Source of the DNA: Fomitopsis serialis
Lineage: Eukaryota > Basidiomycota > Agaricomycetes > Polyporales > Fomitopsidaceae
Direction of reading: 5' to 3'
Length of the DNA stretch: 64,000 nucleotides
Assembly (NCBI RefSeq): GCF_022376445.1
Contig: NW_025955165.1
Location: 1-64,000 of the forward strand
Shown: piece by piece, positions 1-11,292 of the stretch
Position numbering within the stretch: position 1 is the stretch's first letter
Layout of the letters: each line of letters starts with the position of its first letter
The notes under the pieces: model-generated
The model's database searches: none
The model's input: only the letters and a program-made list of their open reading frames with translations
What the model was told of the DNA's origin: nothing
Made by a program: the position numbers and the translations under genes

Positions 1-1
1 G

Positions 2-488
2 AACGCGTTCGGTCGTGGTGGTCGCATCAAGCACGCCGAGTACTACCAGTGTGGCAAAGGACGTGATCTCGGTTTCGGCACCATCCTCAACTTCCAGACA
101 AAGAGCGGCATGGGTATGGGCGAGCAGATGCTCAGCCCAGAGTACTACTACCTCGGAACGCAGCTGCCCATCGACCGTTTCCTGATGTTCTACTACGGTC
201 ATCCCGGTTTCCATATCCATAACATGCTGGTTATGTTGTCCGTGCAGATCTTCATCACGACGAGTAAGCAGGCCCCGTTGTTCACTGCAACACATAGCTG
301 ACTCTTCATAGTGGTCTACCTCGGAACGCTCAAGGGTCAACTGACGCTTTGCAAATACACATCGTCCGGCGCGTTCATCGGCGTGGCGGGCTGCTACAAC
401 CGCAGCCCGGTGTTCCAGTGGATTAATAGGTGTATCATCTGTATCTTCCTGGTGTTCCTGATCGCATACTTGCCTCTGTTCTTACAAG
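2..488 (+). pseudogene. FKS1: 1,3-beta-glucan synthase (FKS1-type), truncated C-terminal-half fragment
   Basis: Frame 2 from the window edge encodes a highly conserved stretch of fungal glucan synthase catalytic subunit, the plasma-membrane enzyme that makes cell-wall 1,3-beta-glucan. Recognisable pieces are [19 protein letters not shown], the FGTILNF segment and [22 protein letters not shown]. Exon 1 ends at 263. A 48-nt GT..AG intron (264-311) splits an ATG codon, and exon 2 (312-488) continues LGTLKGQLTLCKYTSSG and a membrane segment ending PLFLQ, with a donor GT at 489. The expected next residues (ELTERG and the remaining membrane helices) are not visible downstream. Either the gene is cut here by a rearrangement or the continuation is too degraded to see. 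The 5' part lies outside the window. Family identity is near certain; pseudogene status is inferred from the missing 3' end. Confidence 0.85.
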
Positions 489-1770
489 GTATGATCATTT
501 CAACGCATTCTCATTTTTGAGTAGGATTAGTATGAGTCTGCCATGTACAACGTACAACTTAGATAGACTATGAAATATATCAATATTTACTGAGCTCAAT
601 CCCAAGATGCTCAAGATGTAGAAGGATTTAGCCTTACTTGGGCTACCTGTAGTGGCTTGGTGAGAACAGCGAAGGACACCAGACATGCTTGAAGAAGTAA
701 GATGGAATAAGAAAACGTCTTGAAAGGCTTATAAGTGACTCAAGTCATACAGATTAGCTGGGCGACCTGGTCAAGTCACCCAAGCAACACCAATATCCCA
801 TTTGCCTTGGTCAAGCCGGCCAAGTAAAATGTGTTTTTCCTGATGTGAGCAGACCATTGATTGGCCGTGAATGACCAGACGAGCAGAGTCTGACTTACGA
901 GCTGTTGTACTCACCCTTGCTACGGTCTTCTCTCTCCTCATCCTCGCCATTCGATGGCCATACCTCATCATCCTTTGTCTTGCTGTCCCTTCCATCCCGC
1001 GCTCGTCGGGTGCGAAAAGGAGTGACAGCTTGGACTGGGGAGTGTGTAGCGGTGCAGCAGACGCGTTGAACGAAGACTCCTGCCCCCCACGAGCATACTG
1101 AACAGACGGGCATGTGGGAGGAAGGATGCGTGGCGGAGTTGACTCGTCGAGCAAAGCGAGACTTGGAGGCGTGTCGGTCTCCAGTTCCGAGTTGGCTACT
1201 GTGTGGCCGTTATCGGGCGCGCGGCAGTTCCGCACCGCCCAGGAGCCGGGATTCGTCTTGCAGGCCACTCGTGTGGAGAGCCATGGTGATCATCCAGTGA
1301 ATGAGACATGGGGATGACGACAGGGGCGCGAGCGTGGACGCAGACGTGTCGGAAGAAGGCGGGTCGCGAGGAAGTGGGAGAGAGAGAAGTTGTTTGGACG
1401 AAGGACGCGTGGACGAGGGAACGCGTGGCGAGTAAGAGGACGTTAAGGGGGAGCGTGCGGTGATGGTACTCACCGAAGCCGACTCGAGCCTTCGAGCCTT
1501 TAGATGCGCATCGCACGAGCCGAGTTGCGTGCCCCGGAGACACGCGTTTTTGAAAAGATGCAATCGAGCTCGCAGTATGTAGATCGAGCCTTGAGGTGAG
1601 GTCGGGCAGGCGTCGTGGCTGGTAGTAAGTAGTTAAGTAGAGCACGCGCCAGAGTTGCGCATCTGGCGCTAGCGCGAGCCACGTATGCGCGGGAAACTCC
1701 GGAACCGGCGCTTGGGACTTTGAGCTCACCTGCCCTCTCGCACATCCGCTTGCCCACTCCCTCCTGCCCG
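489..1770. other. Intergenic, no recognisable gene
   Basis: Several short overlapping open frames on both strands have no recognisable domain, no splice-consistent extension and no signal peptide. I see no continuation of the glucan synthase, no tRNA-like cloverleaf and no transposon termini. Confidence 0.5.
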
Positions 1771-3440
1771 TTCATGACCTGTCCTAACTAGCGTGTTTGC
1801 TGGCCTGCTCTCACCTGCTGTCTCGCCTTCATGCTCGTTCGCCCTCCCTGCCGCTTTCGCCCGTTCGCCCGTTTCTGCCTGCTTGCCGTTGCCCTCACGC
1901 CCCTGCTCGCTCGCCCACTCGGTTGCCCGCTCTCATCCGCTCGGGCTCTGGTGCATGAGGGCGACCTCCTCAGGCCTGGGAGCACAAAATGGTGCGTGCA
2001 TCGTAATCGTGCTGGCAGGCATGATCACTGATCAATGACGATACCGCACACCGCAGCCGACGAACACACCGCGGGCCTGGGCGCAGTGACGACCGGACGG
2101 CCGGCATGGACGAGCAGAGTGCGGGGACGGATGGCTGGCTTGCGAGGATGGGCGAGAGCGAGGCGAGGGCGCGACAAGGGCGAGGGCGCGACAAGGGCGA
2201 GGGCGCGACGAGGGCGAGGATGAGGATCTGCAGGTGAGTGCAAGCATATGCACGCGGGCTCACTAACGGCAGGCGCAGGACGTGTCGACGTGCCGCGCGA
2301 CGTGTACAACGACCATGAGCACGCAGGGCCAATGCCCTGCGTGTAGGGACGGACGACGAACAAGCAGCGGGCAGACCAACGGCAGCACACACTGACCACG
2401 AGCGTACTGGGCAGTTGCCCAGCACGACCGACGAACTCGCGGAATGCGAATAGGCGGGCGGGCAAGCCGGGGGACAGGTAAGTGGGCTGCGGGCGTGGAC
2501 GGACAGTCGGACGGGCCCGCATGTGAGAGGCGGGAGCACGGGCAGGCGAGCGGGCAGGACCGTCGACCACGCGTATATCGTGCGCTGGGCAAACACCCAG
2601 CACACATACAAGGCCGACAAACGGTCAGGAGCCATCGGGCGGACGGGTGGACGGGCGGGCGTGCGAGCAGAGCAGCAAGCGAGTGGGACGGCAAGCTTAA
2701 GCGAGCGAGACGGCGAGCGGGTGAGTGAGTCGGCGGGCGGACGAGTGTCAGCAACAACGGGCGGCGACTGACGCGGACCAACAGCACAAGCACGTCAACC
2801 ACGAGCGTGCTGGGCGAATGCCCAGCATGCAAACGTGGCCGGCGAGCGCACATGCAGGCGGGCGGGCCAGTGGGAACACGAGCGCGCAGGCAGGCGAACG
2901 GGACAGCGGACGGGCAAGTGGGATGGCAAGTGCACGGACGAGCGGACGAGCGACCGAACGGACGGGCGAGAAAGCCAACGAGTAGCAGGTGGACTGGAGA
3001 GCTCACGGGCGGATAGGACATTGGGTAGGGAAGTGAGCAAGCAGGAACAAAGGAGGGCGGGTGCCCTGCGCAGTCGCGGCCGATGAACGCGTACACATGC
3101 GGGCGGGCGGTCACACAACCAGGCAACGACGCACACGACAATGGCACGCAGAACACCGCTGACGGACGTACGCGCAGGCGAGTCAGTACCGCACGCATAT
3201 CGACCACGAGCGCGCAGGGCGAATGCCCAGCGCGCAGGCATGGCCGATGAGCGGCGAGCGAAAGGTGGGTGCAGACAAACCAACAAGCAAACGGGAGGGT
3301 TCGTGGGCGGAGCATACAGACGGGACGCAGGGCGGGAAGACGGGAAGATGGATGAGCGAAAGGCTGGGACGCGCGAGTCGATGCTGGGTACGCCGAGGAA
3401 GGTGGTAGGGAGCACGGCGAGGAGTCGGTACAACGGGTGC
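1771..3440. repeat. GC-rich, strand-asymmetric low-complexity block
   Basis: From about 2420 to 3400 the plus strand is dominated by purine-rich GCGGGCGGGCGAGCGG-like words. From about 1790 to 1960 the complementary pyrimidine-rich words (CTCGCCCGTTCGCCC) are on the plus strand, so the two parts lie in opposite orientation. Long open frames exist on several frames simultaneously because stop codons are rare in this composition, and their translations are Arg/Ala/Gly/Pro-biased. I therefore treat them as compositional artefacts, not genes. Five hairpin repeats are embedded and listed separately. Confidence 0.65.
2311..3240. repeat. Five dispersed copies of a CTGGGC-n-GCCCAG hairpin repeat
   Basis: Copies lie at about 2311-2345, 2393-2427, 2564-2595, 2795-2832 and 3200-3240. 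Each has a leader resembling GACCACGAGCG followed by a short inverted repeat, for example GTGCTGGGCGAATGCCCAGC at 2808-2827. Loops vary (CA, AGTT, AAACA, GAAT) while the GGGC/GCCC stem arms are kept. Spacings grow from about 80 to about 400 bp, so this is a degenerate interspersed repeat and not a strict tandem array. Function unknown. Confidence 0.6.
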
Positions 3441-3540
3441 TGCCCGCTTGCCCGCGCCAGCCTACGCGAGCCTCTGCGCCCTTCTGTCCACTTCTTCTGC
3501 TTGCCCACCCGTACATGGACCCGCAGACCTGTCAACCTAC

Positions 3541-3660
3541 ACATGACCCGTACCCGCTGCACGGGTATGGGTACGGGTAAGCCCCCGGCAATTCACGGCC
3601 TGCGACGAATCTGTACCCGGGGCGGGTATGGGTACACATCAGCACACCCGCGGGTAGAAT
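3541..3660. repeat. Clustered GGGTATGGGTACGGGT / ACCCGTACCC words
   Basis: Two palindromic clusters (about 3546-3580 and 3611-3658) contain repeated GGGTAYGGGT words and their complements. They could fold back on themselves. They do not match the canonical fungal telomere unit TTAGGG and no coding is visible. Confidence 0.45.
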
Positions 3661-5704
3661 CCTACCACTGGCAGCGCCGGCGGCGGGGCTGGGCATGCAT
3701 ATACCTACGCTCGTTTCATACTGAACCTACTTACTATCACTATATTGGCACCCAATTCATTAGTATGATCCTACATGGTGTCATCAGGGAATCCCCTTCA
3801 GGACGATAAGCAATTTCAGCGTCGATAATGAGTTTTAGTTGTTATGATTCAGTAATTTCTTGCGCCAGCCTACAAGCCGCTGATCGGGCGCTCGTAAACA
3901 CGTCGCAAGATTTTGCCTGAGCATAATAATCTTCTGAGGCTCTACGATCCGCATACAAGACGCATCCATGCCGTTCATCAAATTTCACTGGCACCTCGTA
4001 TCGCATGTCGCCACTCAAAGTCAACCGTGGTCTGCCCTAAACTGCGTACGTTTCCAACTTCAAGTTGCCAGTGTATGCCTCGGGAGCGGTTACTTGGTCA
4101 CTTCAATCGTCACACTCACAGGCCTCAAGTCATCTCTCCCACTGGCAGTCCTCGGCCCGGGGAAGGGCTTTCTGCGTGCAGTTGTGCAATGCCTGCCGGT
4201 TCTCCTTCGAGCATGATGTGCCGGCACATCATGCTCGGAGGAGTGTTTTGGTTGGCAGATCACTGCTGTCGTGGCTCTGCCTCACAATCAAACCACCCGC
4301 AGGCTACATCCCAGGCGCAGTGCGGCGGTGCTTCAAAGAACGCGTGTGTGCGCACTGCGTCGGCTTGGGAGTCGGGGTTGCCTGCGCGTGGACACACTGT
4401 TTGGGGGGGGGGTCGCCGCGGGCGGCGGCGACGCTCGGGATGCTCGTGCATTCGACTCTGACGGGCTGGGGAGCATCGCGCGCTTCGAGAAGCGAAGAAC
4501 CCGGGGTGTGAATGAGACCGGCGAGGAGCGAGGTCGACAAGGAGAGCCGCTGCGGCATCGAACAGGTGTAAATGAGGGGTGCGTCATTCGTCGCTCTCTA
4601 TTGTGTTCAGAGCCTCAACGGCGACCATTCCAGCTTGCAGTGCGCACGTACACCCTCGTCCGAGCTCGGGCCTGAACTGCTGTCAACCGACAATGCGATG
4701 GATGTGGATGTGAGTGAAAGCACAGATGCAGAGACCCCGCCTCGAGGCTAACTGACATGCCTGTATCGTGTCCGGGAGGCGACATAGATGTAGTCTCTGC
4801 GTCCAAAACCTACCCCATTGGTCGCCCGTCTTGGCGTGTGGCATTCGCGACGACCACAACATCACACTACCGCCTGCGGCGGTCACACAGTGCGTCTGCT
4901 AGCTCTCGTAACCCGGGTCGCACAGAGGTGCTGATCAGTGTGTCTTGCTATGCAGGGCTGTCCTCGCAGGAGACTACGGCCCACGTCAGCTCCACTGCAT
5001 ACACGTTGAGTGTACCACTCGCACACCCCCGACCTTTTTGATCCACGCACGGCCCGCAGATCAAGTCGCCAATGACCGTAGGTGAGGTAATGCGCAAACG
5101 CTGCGCGAAGCGCAACTCGGGCGCGGTATCTGTGCACTTGGCTCAGCATCGGCGGGGGTATGCACATACGCATACCTTCGCAGGAGTTGATTCGGTGTGC
5201 TCGATGCCGAGCACAGTCCGGCGACTCTGAGTCTCGAGGCATGCTGGTCCACGCATCTCACCATGGCCCGCGGAACGCGCGTCTTTGCGAAGCCCCGAGA
5301 TCGCCGCGCTCGGTCATCATATGTGTCGGCAGGTCGTCTCGGAGGTCGAGGGAACGATGCCGCCGTGCACACATGCACCAAGCACGATGACAGGACACAG
5401 ACAATGCACGCCCCAGATCTCATCCGAGTCCGCAGGCTGTCAGGTCATCCCAGAGCCCAGGTTTCGCGTGAAGCCTGGGCTTCCCAGGACTTGAGCCTCG
5501 CCGCAAAGGCGGTGGGTGTGGTGTATGTAGTCATGGTAGTTTAGCATTACAGTGTCACTACATTATTATATTTGCGATTTCTCGACGATCCTCTCATGCT
5601 CCTTACGGGCGCTCACGGGGTTTCTGGGAGACGGCGACTGTGAGCTTGCGTCGGATGGGAATATTGCAGGGTATACAAGGGGTCGACATCAAACATCTAA
5701 TGAG
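3661..5704. other. Intergenic, no recognisable gene
   Basis: Only short unrelated frames are present. A run of ten or more G lies near 4401. No conserved protein domain, transposon end or structural RNA could be supported. Confidence 0.45.
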
Positions 5705-5984
5705 TACTGTAGATTTAAATTCAAAGCGGCGCGGGGTGTGACGTGTGACGGCCCCGCGACACTCAGGCGGCGCGGCGCGAGCGTCGGTGACCTGTGACAC
5801 AAGCCTCTTGGGCGGCGGGGCGGCGGGATTTTGGTCTACCGGCGCCGCAGGCGGCGAAAATTCGTGATGTCGGAGGTTTGTCACATCCGGCGGGCTCGAC
5901 TGTGACCAGTGACAACGCAGCGTCGCCGGCGTGGCGACAGGGCCTGTGACGCGTGACCGCCGCTTTGTATTTAAATCTACAGTA
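5705..5984. mobile_element. MITE with the same terminal inverted repeats as the adjacent transposon
   Basis: A 280-bp non-coding element runs from TACTGTAGATTTAAATTCAA at 5705 to the inverse of TACTGTAGATTTAAATACAA ending at 5984. The first ~27 bp of both ends match the ends of the large element that follows, apart from one or two bases. The interior is GC-rich and has repeated GTGAC words. Flanking TA dinucleotides fit a Tc1/mariner-type TA target duplication. The right-hand TA (5983-5984) is also the left TA of the 4.9 kb element, so the two are nested or abutted. It probably depends on that element's transposase. Confidence 0.75.
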
Positions 5985-6009
5985 CTGTAGATTTAATTAC
6001 AAAGCGGCG
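5983..6009 (+). repeat. Left terminal inverted repeat of the DNA transposon
   Basis: 27 bp starting TACTGTAGATTTAATTAC and ending in AAAGCGGCG. Exact inverse of 10856-10882. Confidence 0.85.
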
Positions 6010-6244
6010 GTCACACGTCACAGAACCCTTCGCCACGCCGGCAAAGTTGCACTGTCACAGGTCACGAATGTGTACGCCGGTTGTGACATATAACCAAGAA
6101 ACCTGCTTTTTTTCGCCGCCTGCGGCGCTGTACAACCAAGAACAACGTATGTAGACACTGATACATGCACCATGATGCATGCGCCGCCGATCAGAGCCCT
6201 CAATAGATGCATCTACACACTTATAAGATCAATGTCCGAACATA

Positions 6245-9200
6245 TCAACCCATGACATCGTCAGGCACATCATCATCAAAGTGTACCCAGTTTGCGCTGT
6301 TGTACCGTTTGTTGGCAGTTCGCCGCCGCTTTCCCATGATAGGGCCCGACTCGCCCTGCGCAAGTATCTCGTCCTGCGGCTCGATATCGGGTTGCAGATC
6401 ATCATAGCCTGCCACGTATCCGGTTGACTCATCATCAGATGCGCTCGCCGTTGTTCCCGAGGCTGGAGAACTCGTAGCTGAGTTCTGTGCTATCTCCGCA
6501 GAAAGCTCATCGAGGCGAAGAGCAGAGTCGTCCTCGAAAACTGTTGAGTCCATGTCATGGTCTTCGGGAAAGTCGTCAGAGTCGGAGGTTGCAAGCGGCT
6601 CGTCAGCGCGCCCAGATGTGATTTCGGCATAGAATTCCGGGTCTGACTGACGTAGATCGAGCAGAGCCCGCTTCGTCTCGAGACTGGTAAGACTCTCATA
6701 CGAGAGGTTGAGGTCACCGACGGCACAAAAGCGGAAAGCCTGTATTGATTACGTGATGAGCATGCGTCGATAACGTGCAGATCCCCGCTACCGCCGACAG
6801 TCTGAACGGACACTCACATTTTTCACAATCTCCTCCTTGTTGATCGCCTTGAAACCGTTGACCAACCACTGGGCCGACCTATTTCGCAACGTCTTGATGT
6901 CTTTCTTGAGGAGAACTTCATACGCCGTGAGTCCTCTCTTCAGCTCGTCCAACGTCTCAAAGACGGTGTCAGCGTGAGCCGAGCGATTGATAGCGAGCTT
7001 GAGCAGTCGCTGAATGCCAACGTCGCATGGCTGGACGAGACCCGTGCAGCCTCCGGGTATGAAGATGACTATGATCCAGACATAGTACCGCTTCATCCAT
7101 CCCCGGAATGCCTTCGATCTGTGGACTGACCAGACATCTATGATCCAGATGCACTGTTGATCTGGACGTCCAAGAAGGGCTCGTTGCTCCTCAAGATAGG
7201 GAACAAGAACATCCCTGACATACGTACACATTGTGTCCAAGGTCGACCAGTAAGTCTTCGTTTTGGAGTTTTCAAAGCGGATACCTAGTTCCTTCGCCTC
7301 GTTGCAACCTGGAGTACCTTGCGGCAACGACACCTTCGACGAGCCTTGATACACTGCTTGAAAAGGCAAGGCCTTGCCACTTGCCGAGACGCCAACTACG
7401 ATTGTGAAGGCACGCTTCTCTTCTGCGCCGACTATGGCGACCTGTTTGGAGCCAACAGGAGCATAGGTGACCTTGTTCCCCGATGCGTACGTCTTCCCTG
7501 TCTGATCGCAGTTCACGATGCAGGACGCTGGGACATCCTCATCACGAACGACACTAGCGACTCTCAGAATGAACTTCCGGCACACCTCCTCGTGCTCCGG
7601 AGGGTACTTCTGTCCAGCTCGTGTCCCGCGCCGTATCGTCCAGTCAAGATTGCGCTTCAGGAAGCGCCACACGAAGTGCTCGTTGCATTCGAAGGTTCTC
7701 CCTTTCTGCGTGGTACGCTCAAAGACTGCCGGTGCGTGATGTGTAATGATGGCGATCATAATGCCTCGTATCGTTGTAAGATCCAGTGCGATGCTTGTGT
7801 CTCGCAGCTGTTTCAGCTGATCGACGATGATCAGGACCAGATCAGGGTATTCGTCCTGATACAAAATCTTTGTCACAGACGACTTGAGCAAGAATGCAGA
7901 CAACTCACGAGAATTCCCGATCGCCCTTGATGTCCATTCTGACGGTAACCTTTCTTGACGCTCTGCAGCACAGAATCCTTCCAGATCTTCCCATCCGATC
8001 GGTCAACATCCCGCCAGTCGCTTACGCGCTGTGTCCGTAAATTTGCAAAGGTCTTCGGATTCAATTGTCTCAATCGAGTGACAATGACCTTCGGGCTGTA
8101 GGGATACCCGACCACTCGGGCAGCATCATCAATTTGTGACCAGATGTGCGGGGCTTTCCAGTTGATCGTCTTCGCGGGCTGTGAGGGCTTAGTGACTGGG
8201 CGGCCCTTTCGACTCGATTTCTTCTTTAGTTTCTGGACTCGCTTGAAGTCACGATGCGGCCGTGAACTTTCGGCAAGGTCGAGTGCTTCAGAATCGCAGT
8301 CTGACTCATCGTACGTGCGAAGTTTCTATTCAGTGAAAGCCATGTTAACGGTGTTGTTGCGCAGCCATATGAAATACTGTGACAAGGCTGCCATACCTTT
8401 GCCTTCATCAAGTTTCCGTCCGCATCCCGCTTCCCACTCATGATCTCTGCGTCACGCTTCCGCCGGCGCGACTTGCGCTGGCGGTCTGCTGCGGATGCCG
8501 TCACCTTCTGTTTTTTCTGCAAGGCAAGATGCTCTGCATGTTTTCGGAGTTCCGACACGCGCTCCGCATCTGCCACACTCCGCTCCTTCTCCTTGGCCAG
8601 CCAATCTGCGGTTGTCGTCTTGGCGAAGTATTGGTTAATGAAGCTCCTCTTCGATGGCACATGCACGGGCTCGTCTTGTATCTCTCCCAGTGGCCTTTCA
8701 GCGCTGGCGGCATGCTCATTGACATTGTCGCAGTCTTCATAATCTTCGTCGTCACTCGAGTCGCCAGACTCGGACTCAGAGGCACTCCCAGACCATGATG
8801 GCAGAACACGGTCATGCTCGGATGTTACCACCGAGCGAGTGTCATACCCAGGTGAGCTCTCCCGGTTCGACTCAAAGTCGGTCTCGGTATTGATGAGATC
8901 CATGCTAGGCTCGCCAAGCTCTGACTCGGATAGCATCGGCGGAACATTGCTGTCCGTATGCCAGATATTTTCGATGTCCATGCTGCCAGTTGGAGAACCG
9001 GCGTAGCTAATGATGTCATTTGCATAGTGCGAGGGGATCTCCTCCGAGCCAAGGCCAGGGCTAGGGCTTCTTCGTGACAAAGTTTGGGACAAGCGCATGC
9101 CAAACGCCTTCCGGAAGCGAGGGGGCATGACGCTATCGAAGCCACACTCAGGCTCTGATTCGATGCCACTGCCCGATGGTGGGATGGCTTCACCGGTGGT

Positions 9201-10589
9201 AGGACTTGGCCCCGAGTCTGACTCACGCTGTAAACGGTATCATGAACATTTCTACAAGGCGAATTTGATTGTTGCTCACGTTTTCGGAGTGCAGATTCAG
9301 CACGGAAAGCGCCAATCGCATCCTCTCAGTGGCAATGACGGCTTGCCTACATGGCGACTGGAGGAGGTGTATGTGGTCAGGTGAGTAATGATGTGCGAGG
9401 CCGTTGAGAGACAAGATGCCACATGATGAGTTGTCGCCAGGCTGCTGGGGGCTAATCGCGAGAGTGCGCTCGGTGATCCCAAGCGGTGTGTGCGTACCCG
9501 TGTTCAAATCGGCTGTATCCAAGTTACTCGCACGAGCGGTGCACACTCGCTCCATCCACCAAGTGAAAGCCGCCCTAGTGTGAGCGTTCATCGGTCTACC
9601 CCTTGGGTCAGCGTAGCCAATGGTGCGTGACACTACATCCAAGACGTAGAAGACGAAGTGATCTCCGTTAACATGCATCACCCCTCCAACAGACTTCTTG
9701 ACTGCGTGTGCGAGGTTGTGTTCCACAGCTCGTACAAATGTGTACCGGCGGTCGGTGTCGTACCTGTCCGTGTTGATCCAAGCATCCAGGAGTGCGTTGG
9801 TGAATTCGAGGTCCACGAGGATATGTGGTAGGTCATAGCGTACGTTCGAGGATCGTATATCGAAGCTGATGATGGCAATCTGGTCGGCAATGTCTCTACC
9901 GGTGAGCCAACCATCTGACAGGTATATGCATATTGACTCGACTCTTCGGTGCTCTAGACCAGGTCCTTCGAGGTCGTCAAGCCACTGGGTCTGTGAGAGC
10001 ACATCGAGAACCCTCGCTTCCATTTGACTCGCCGCACTAGACCCTCGTGCCTTTCCCTCCATCCATGCGACAGACCTCCGCCACTTCGCACGACTCTCGC
10101 GCGCCCGGTGTGCATCCAGCCAGTACTCGAGCGTCCACAAGGGTAGCCTGTGTGTATGGTGGTCCCGTGGTAGATGCAATGGTATGATCGACTTCGCTGT
10201 TATGTCCGTGTGTCCCTGCACAACATGTAGAAGTTCTTTGACAGCCCGGGCGCGGGCAACAGAGACTGTGACAAGTACTTAGCAACAATGTTATCGGATT
10301 CTGGCTCGCTTGATGAGATCCAGGCCGAAGCTTTGTGGCCCAGGTTCTGGTCAACCTGTGTACCTCCTCCTGGCAGGTTTGAGAATGCGAGGAGACTCGT
10401 AACGGATGATGTTCGATCTGGAAGGATATTTGCACGAATATGTGCAGGTATTGTACAACGACCAAGAAGCATAGAGTGAGAACCATATTGGTGGACAGAC
10501 CAGTCTGAGACTTCGAATACAGAGTCGTCTGTCATAGTGGTAGTGACTGAAGTGATGTTGAACTGAACATCAATTTTGCGTGGCAACAT
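6245..10589 (-). CDS. ULP1-type C48 protease fused to DDE_1 (pogo-like) transposase
   Basis: Six exons give one open frame of about 1330 residues: 10589-10364, 10265-9280, 9227-8397, 8325-7909, 7855-6818 and 6739-6245; all introns are GT..AG of 52-98 nt. Residues ~91-404 are ULP1-like: the catalytic His is in VNGDHFVFYVLD (~278), Asp in GYADPRG (~295), Gln in SPQQPG (~350) and Cys in NSSCGIL (~357). An acidic, Ser-rich linker with a basic patch follows (~405-720). Next come a helix-turn-helix-like block (WKAPHIWSQIDD, SPKVIVTRLRQL) and a CENP-B-like segment (FVWRFLKRNLDW). The DDE core has Asp in IVNCDQTG (~937), IIDVWSVHRS (~1060) and GLVQPCDVGIQR (~1098). An acidic tail ends in a basic KRRR-containing stretch. 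The 98-nt first intron is the least certain. The alternative is two genes, but no stop separates the domains after splicing a 52-nt intron at 9279-9228. Confidence 0.75.
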
Positions 10590-10855
10590 TCATCGTAAGA
10601 CAAGCAGCTGAGCGCTGGCTCGAAGCGGTATATGAACTGCTGCTAGAACGACTACAGTAGATGAGCTGCCAAAAGAGTGCTGCCGTCTTATGCCGCCTGT
10701 CACAGCCATGCACTTACCGCAGCATTCTTAGCTCCAACCACTCCGGGCTGTCACACGAAGACTGCACCGTGCCGCCCAGATGGGGTCCGTCACACGTCAC
10801 TATGACTCCCGCCGCGCCGCCGTAATGTTCTGCGGCTGTCACATGTCACAACCCG

Positions 10856-10882
10856 CGCCGCTTTGTAATTAAATCTACAGTA
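10856..10882 (-). repeat. Right terminal inverted repeat of the DNA transposon
   Basis: 27-bp inverse of 5983-6009, ending in ...ATCTACAGTA. Confidence 0.85.
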
Positions 10883-11292
10883 TGTGTAAAAGTTCTAGCG
10901 CTATAACGAATTGCGGTGTTTATAGGGCTTTCAGTGTTTACATGCGCTTATAACCGGATGTAATGAGCATGTGTACCCGACGCGGATTCCGTGATGGTGA
11001 TGTGATGTCACTACAGCCGCTACAACACAATTGGCGGGAAGTATTGTGTGTATAGTATGAAATAGCATGCAGATTTGTGAGATAACATAGCCTCACCGAG
11101 ACCACATCCTCCATGAAGTAGTGAGAATCCGTTCTCCATGAGTGTCATTTAGATCTAATTAGGAAGGGGGCAACGTAAAGTTCTCTAATCTCTAATTCAG
11201 CTAATTAGCTCACATTTTGCACAATTATGCCTCATTATGCATTATGAGTTCTCATTTGCAAATCCAGATTTTCCTGATGCGACGACGCCAGC
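10883..11292. other. Intergenic, AT-richer spacer
   Basis: Contains repeated CTAATTAG-like words around 11150-11210. No gene recognised. Confidence 0.4.

Larger units (their letters stand above)
5983..10882. mobile_element. Full-length 4.9 kb pogo/Tc1-mariner-like DNA transposon carrying a ULP1-DDE gene
   Basis: Perfect 27-bp terminal inverted repeats lie at 5983-6009 and 10856-10882, beginning TACTGTAGATTTAATTAC. TA at both outer edges suits TA-target integration. Inside each end are clusters of short GTCACA/GTGACR words (about 6010-6070 and 10690-10850), candidate transposase-binding subterminal repeats. Between them one minus-strand gene spans 6245-10589, with every intron preserving frame, so the element may be autonomous. 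DDE_1-type transposases with TA duplications are established for the pogo/Tigger branch. The protease partner is the unusual part. Confidence 0.82.

Noticed and set aside
1970..3562. Several long open frames (up to 417 codons) on both strands
   Set aside because: They overlap each other in many frames, are Arg/Ala/Pro/Ser-biased and sit in stop-poor GC-rich low-complexity DNA; no domain, intron logic or start context.
3541..3660. Possible telomere-like repeat
   Set aside because: The GGGTAYGGGT words do not match the TTAGGG unit usual in basidiomycetes and are in both orientations.
7319..7930. 203-codon plus-strand frame
   Set aside because: Shadow of the DDE transposase exon on the opposite strand.
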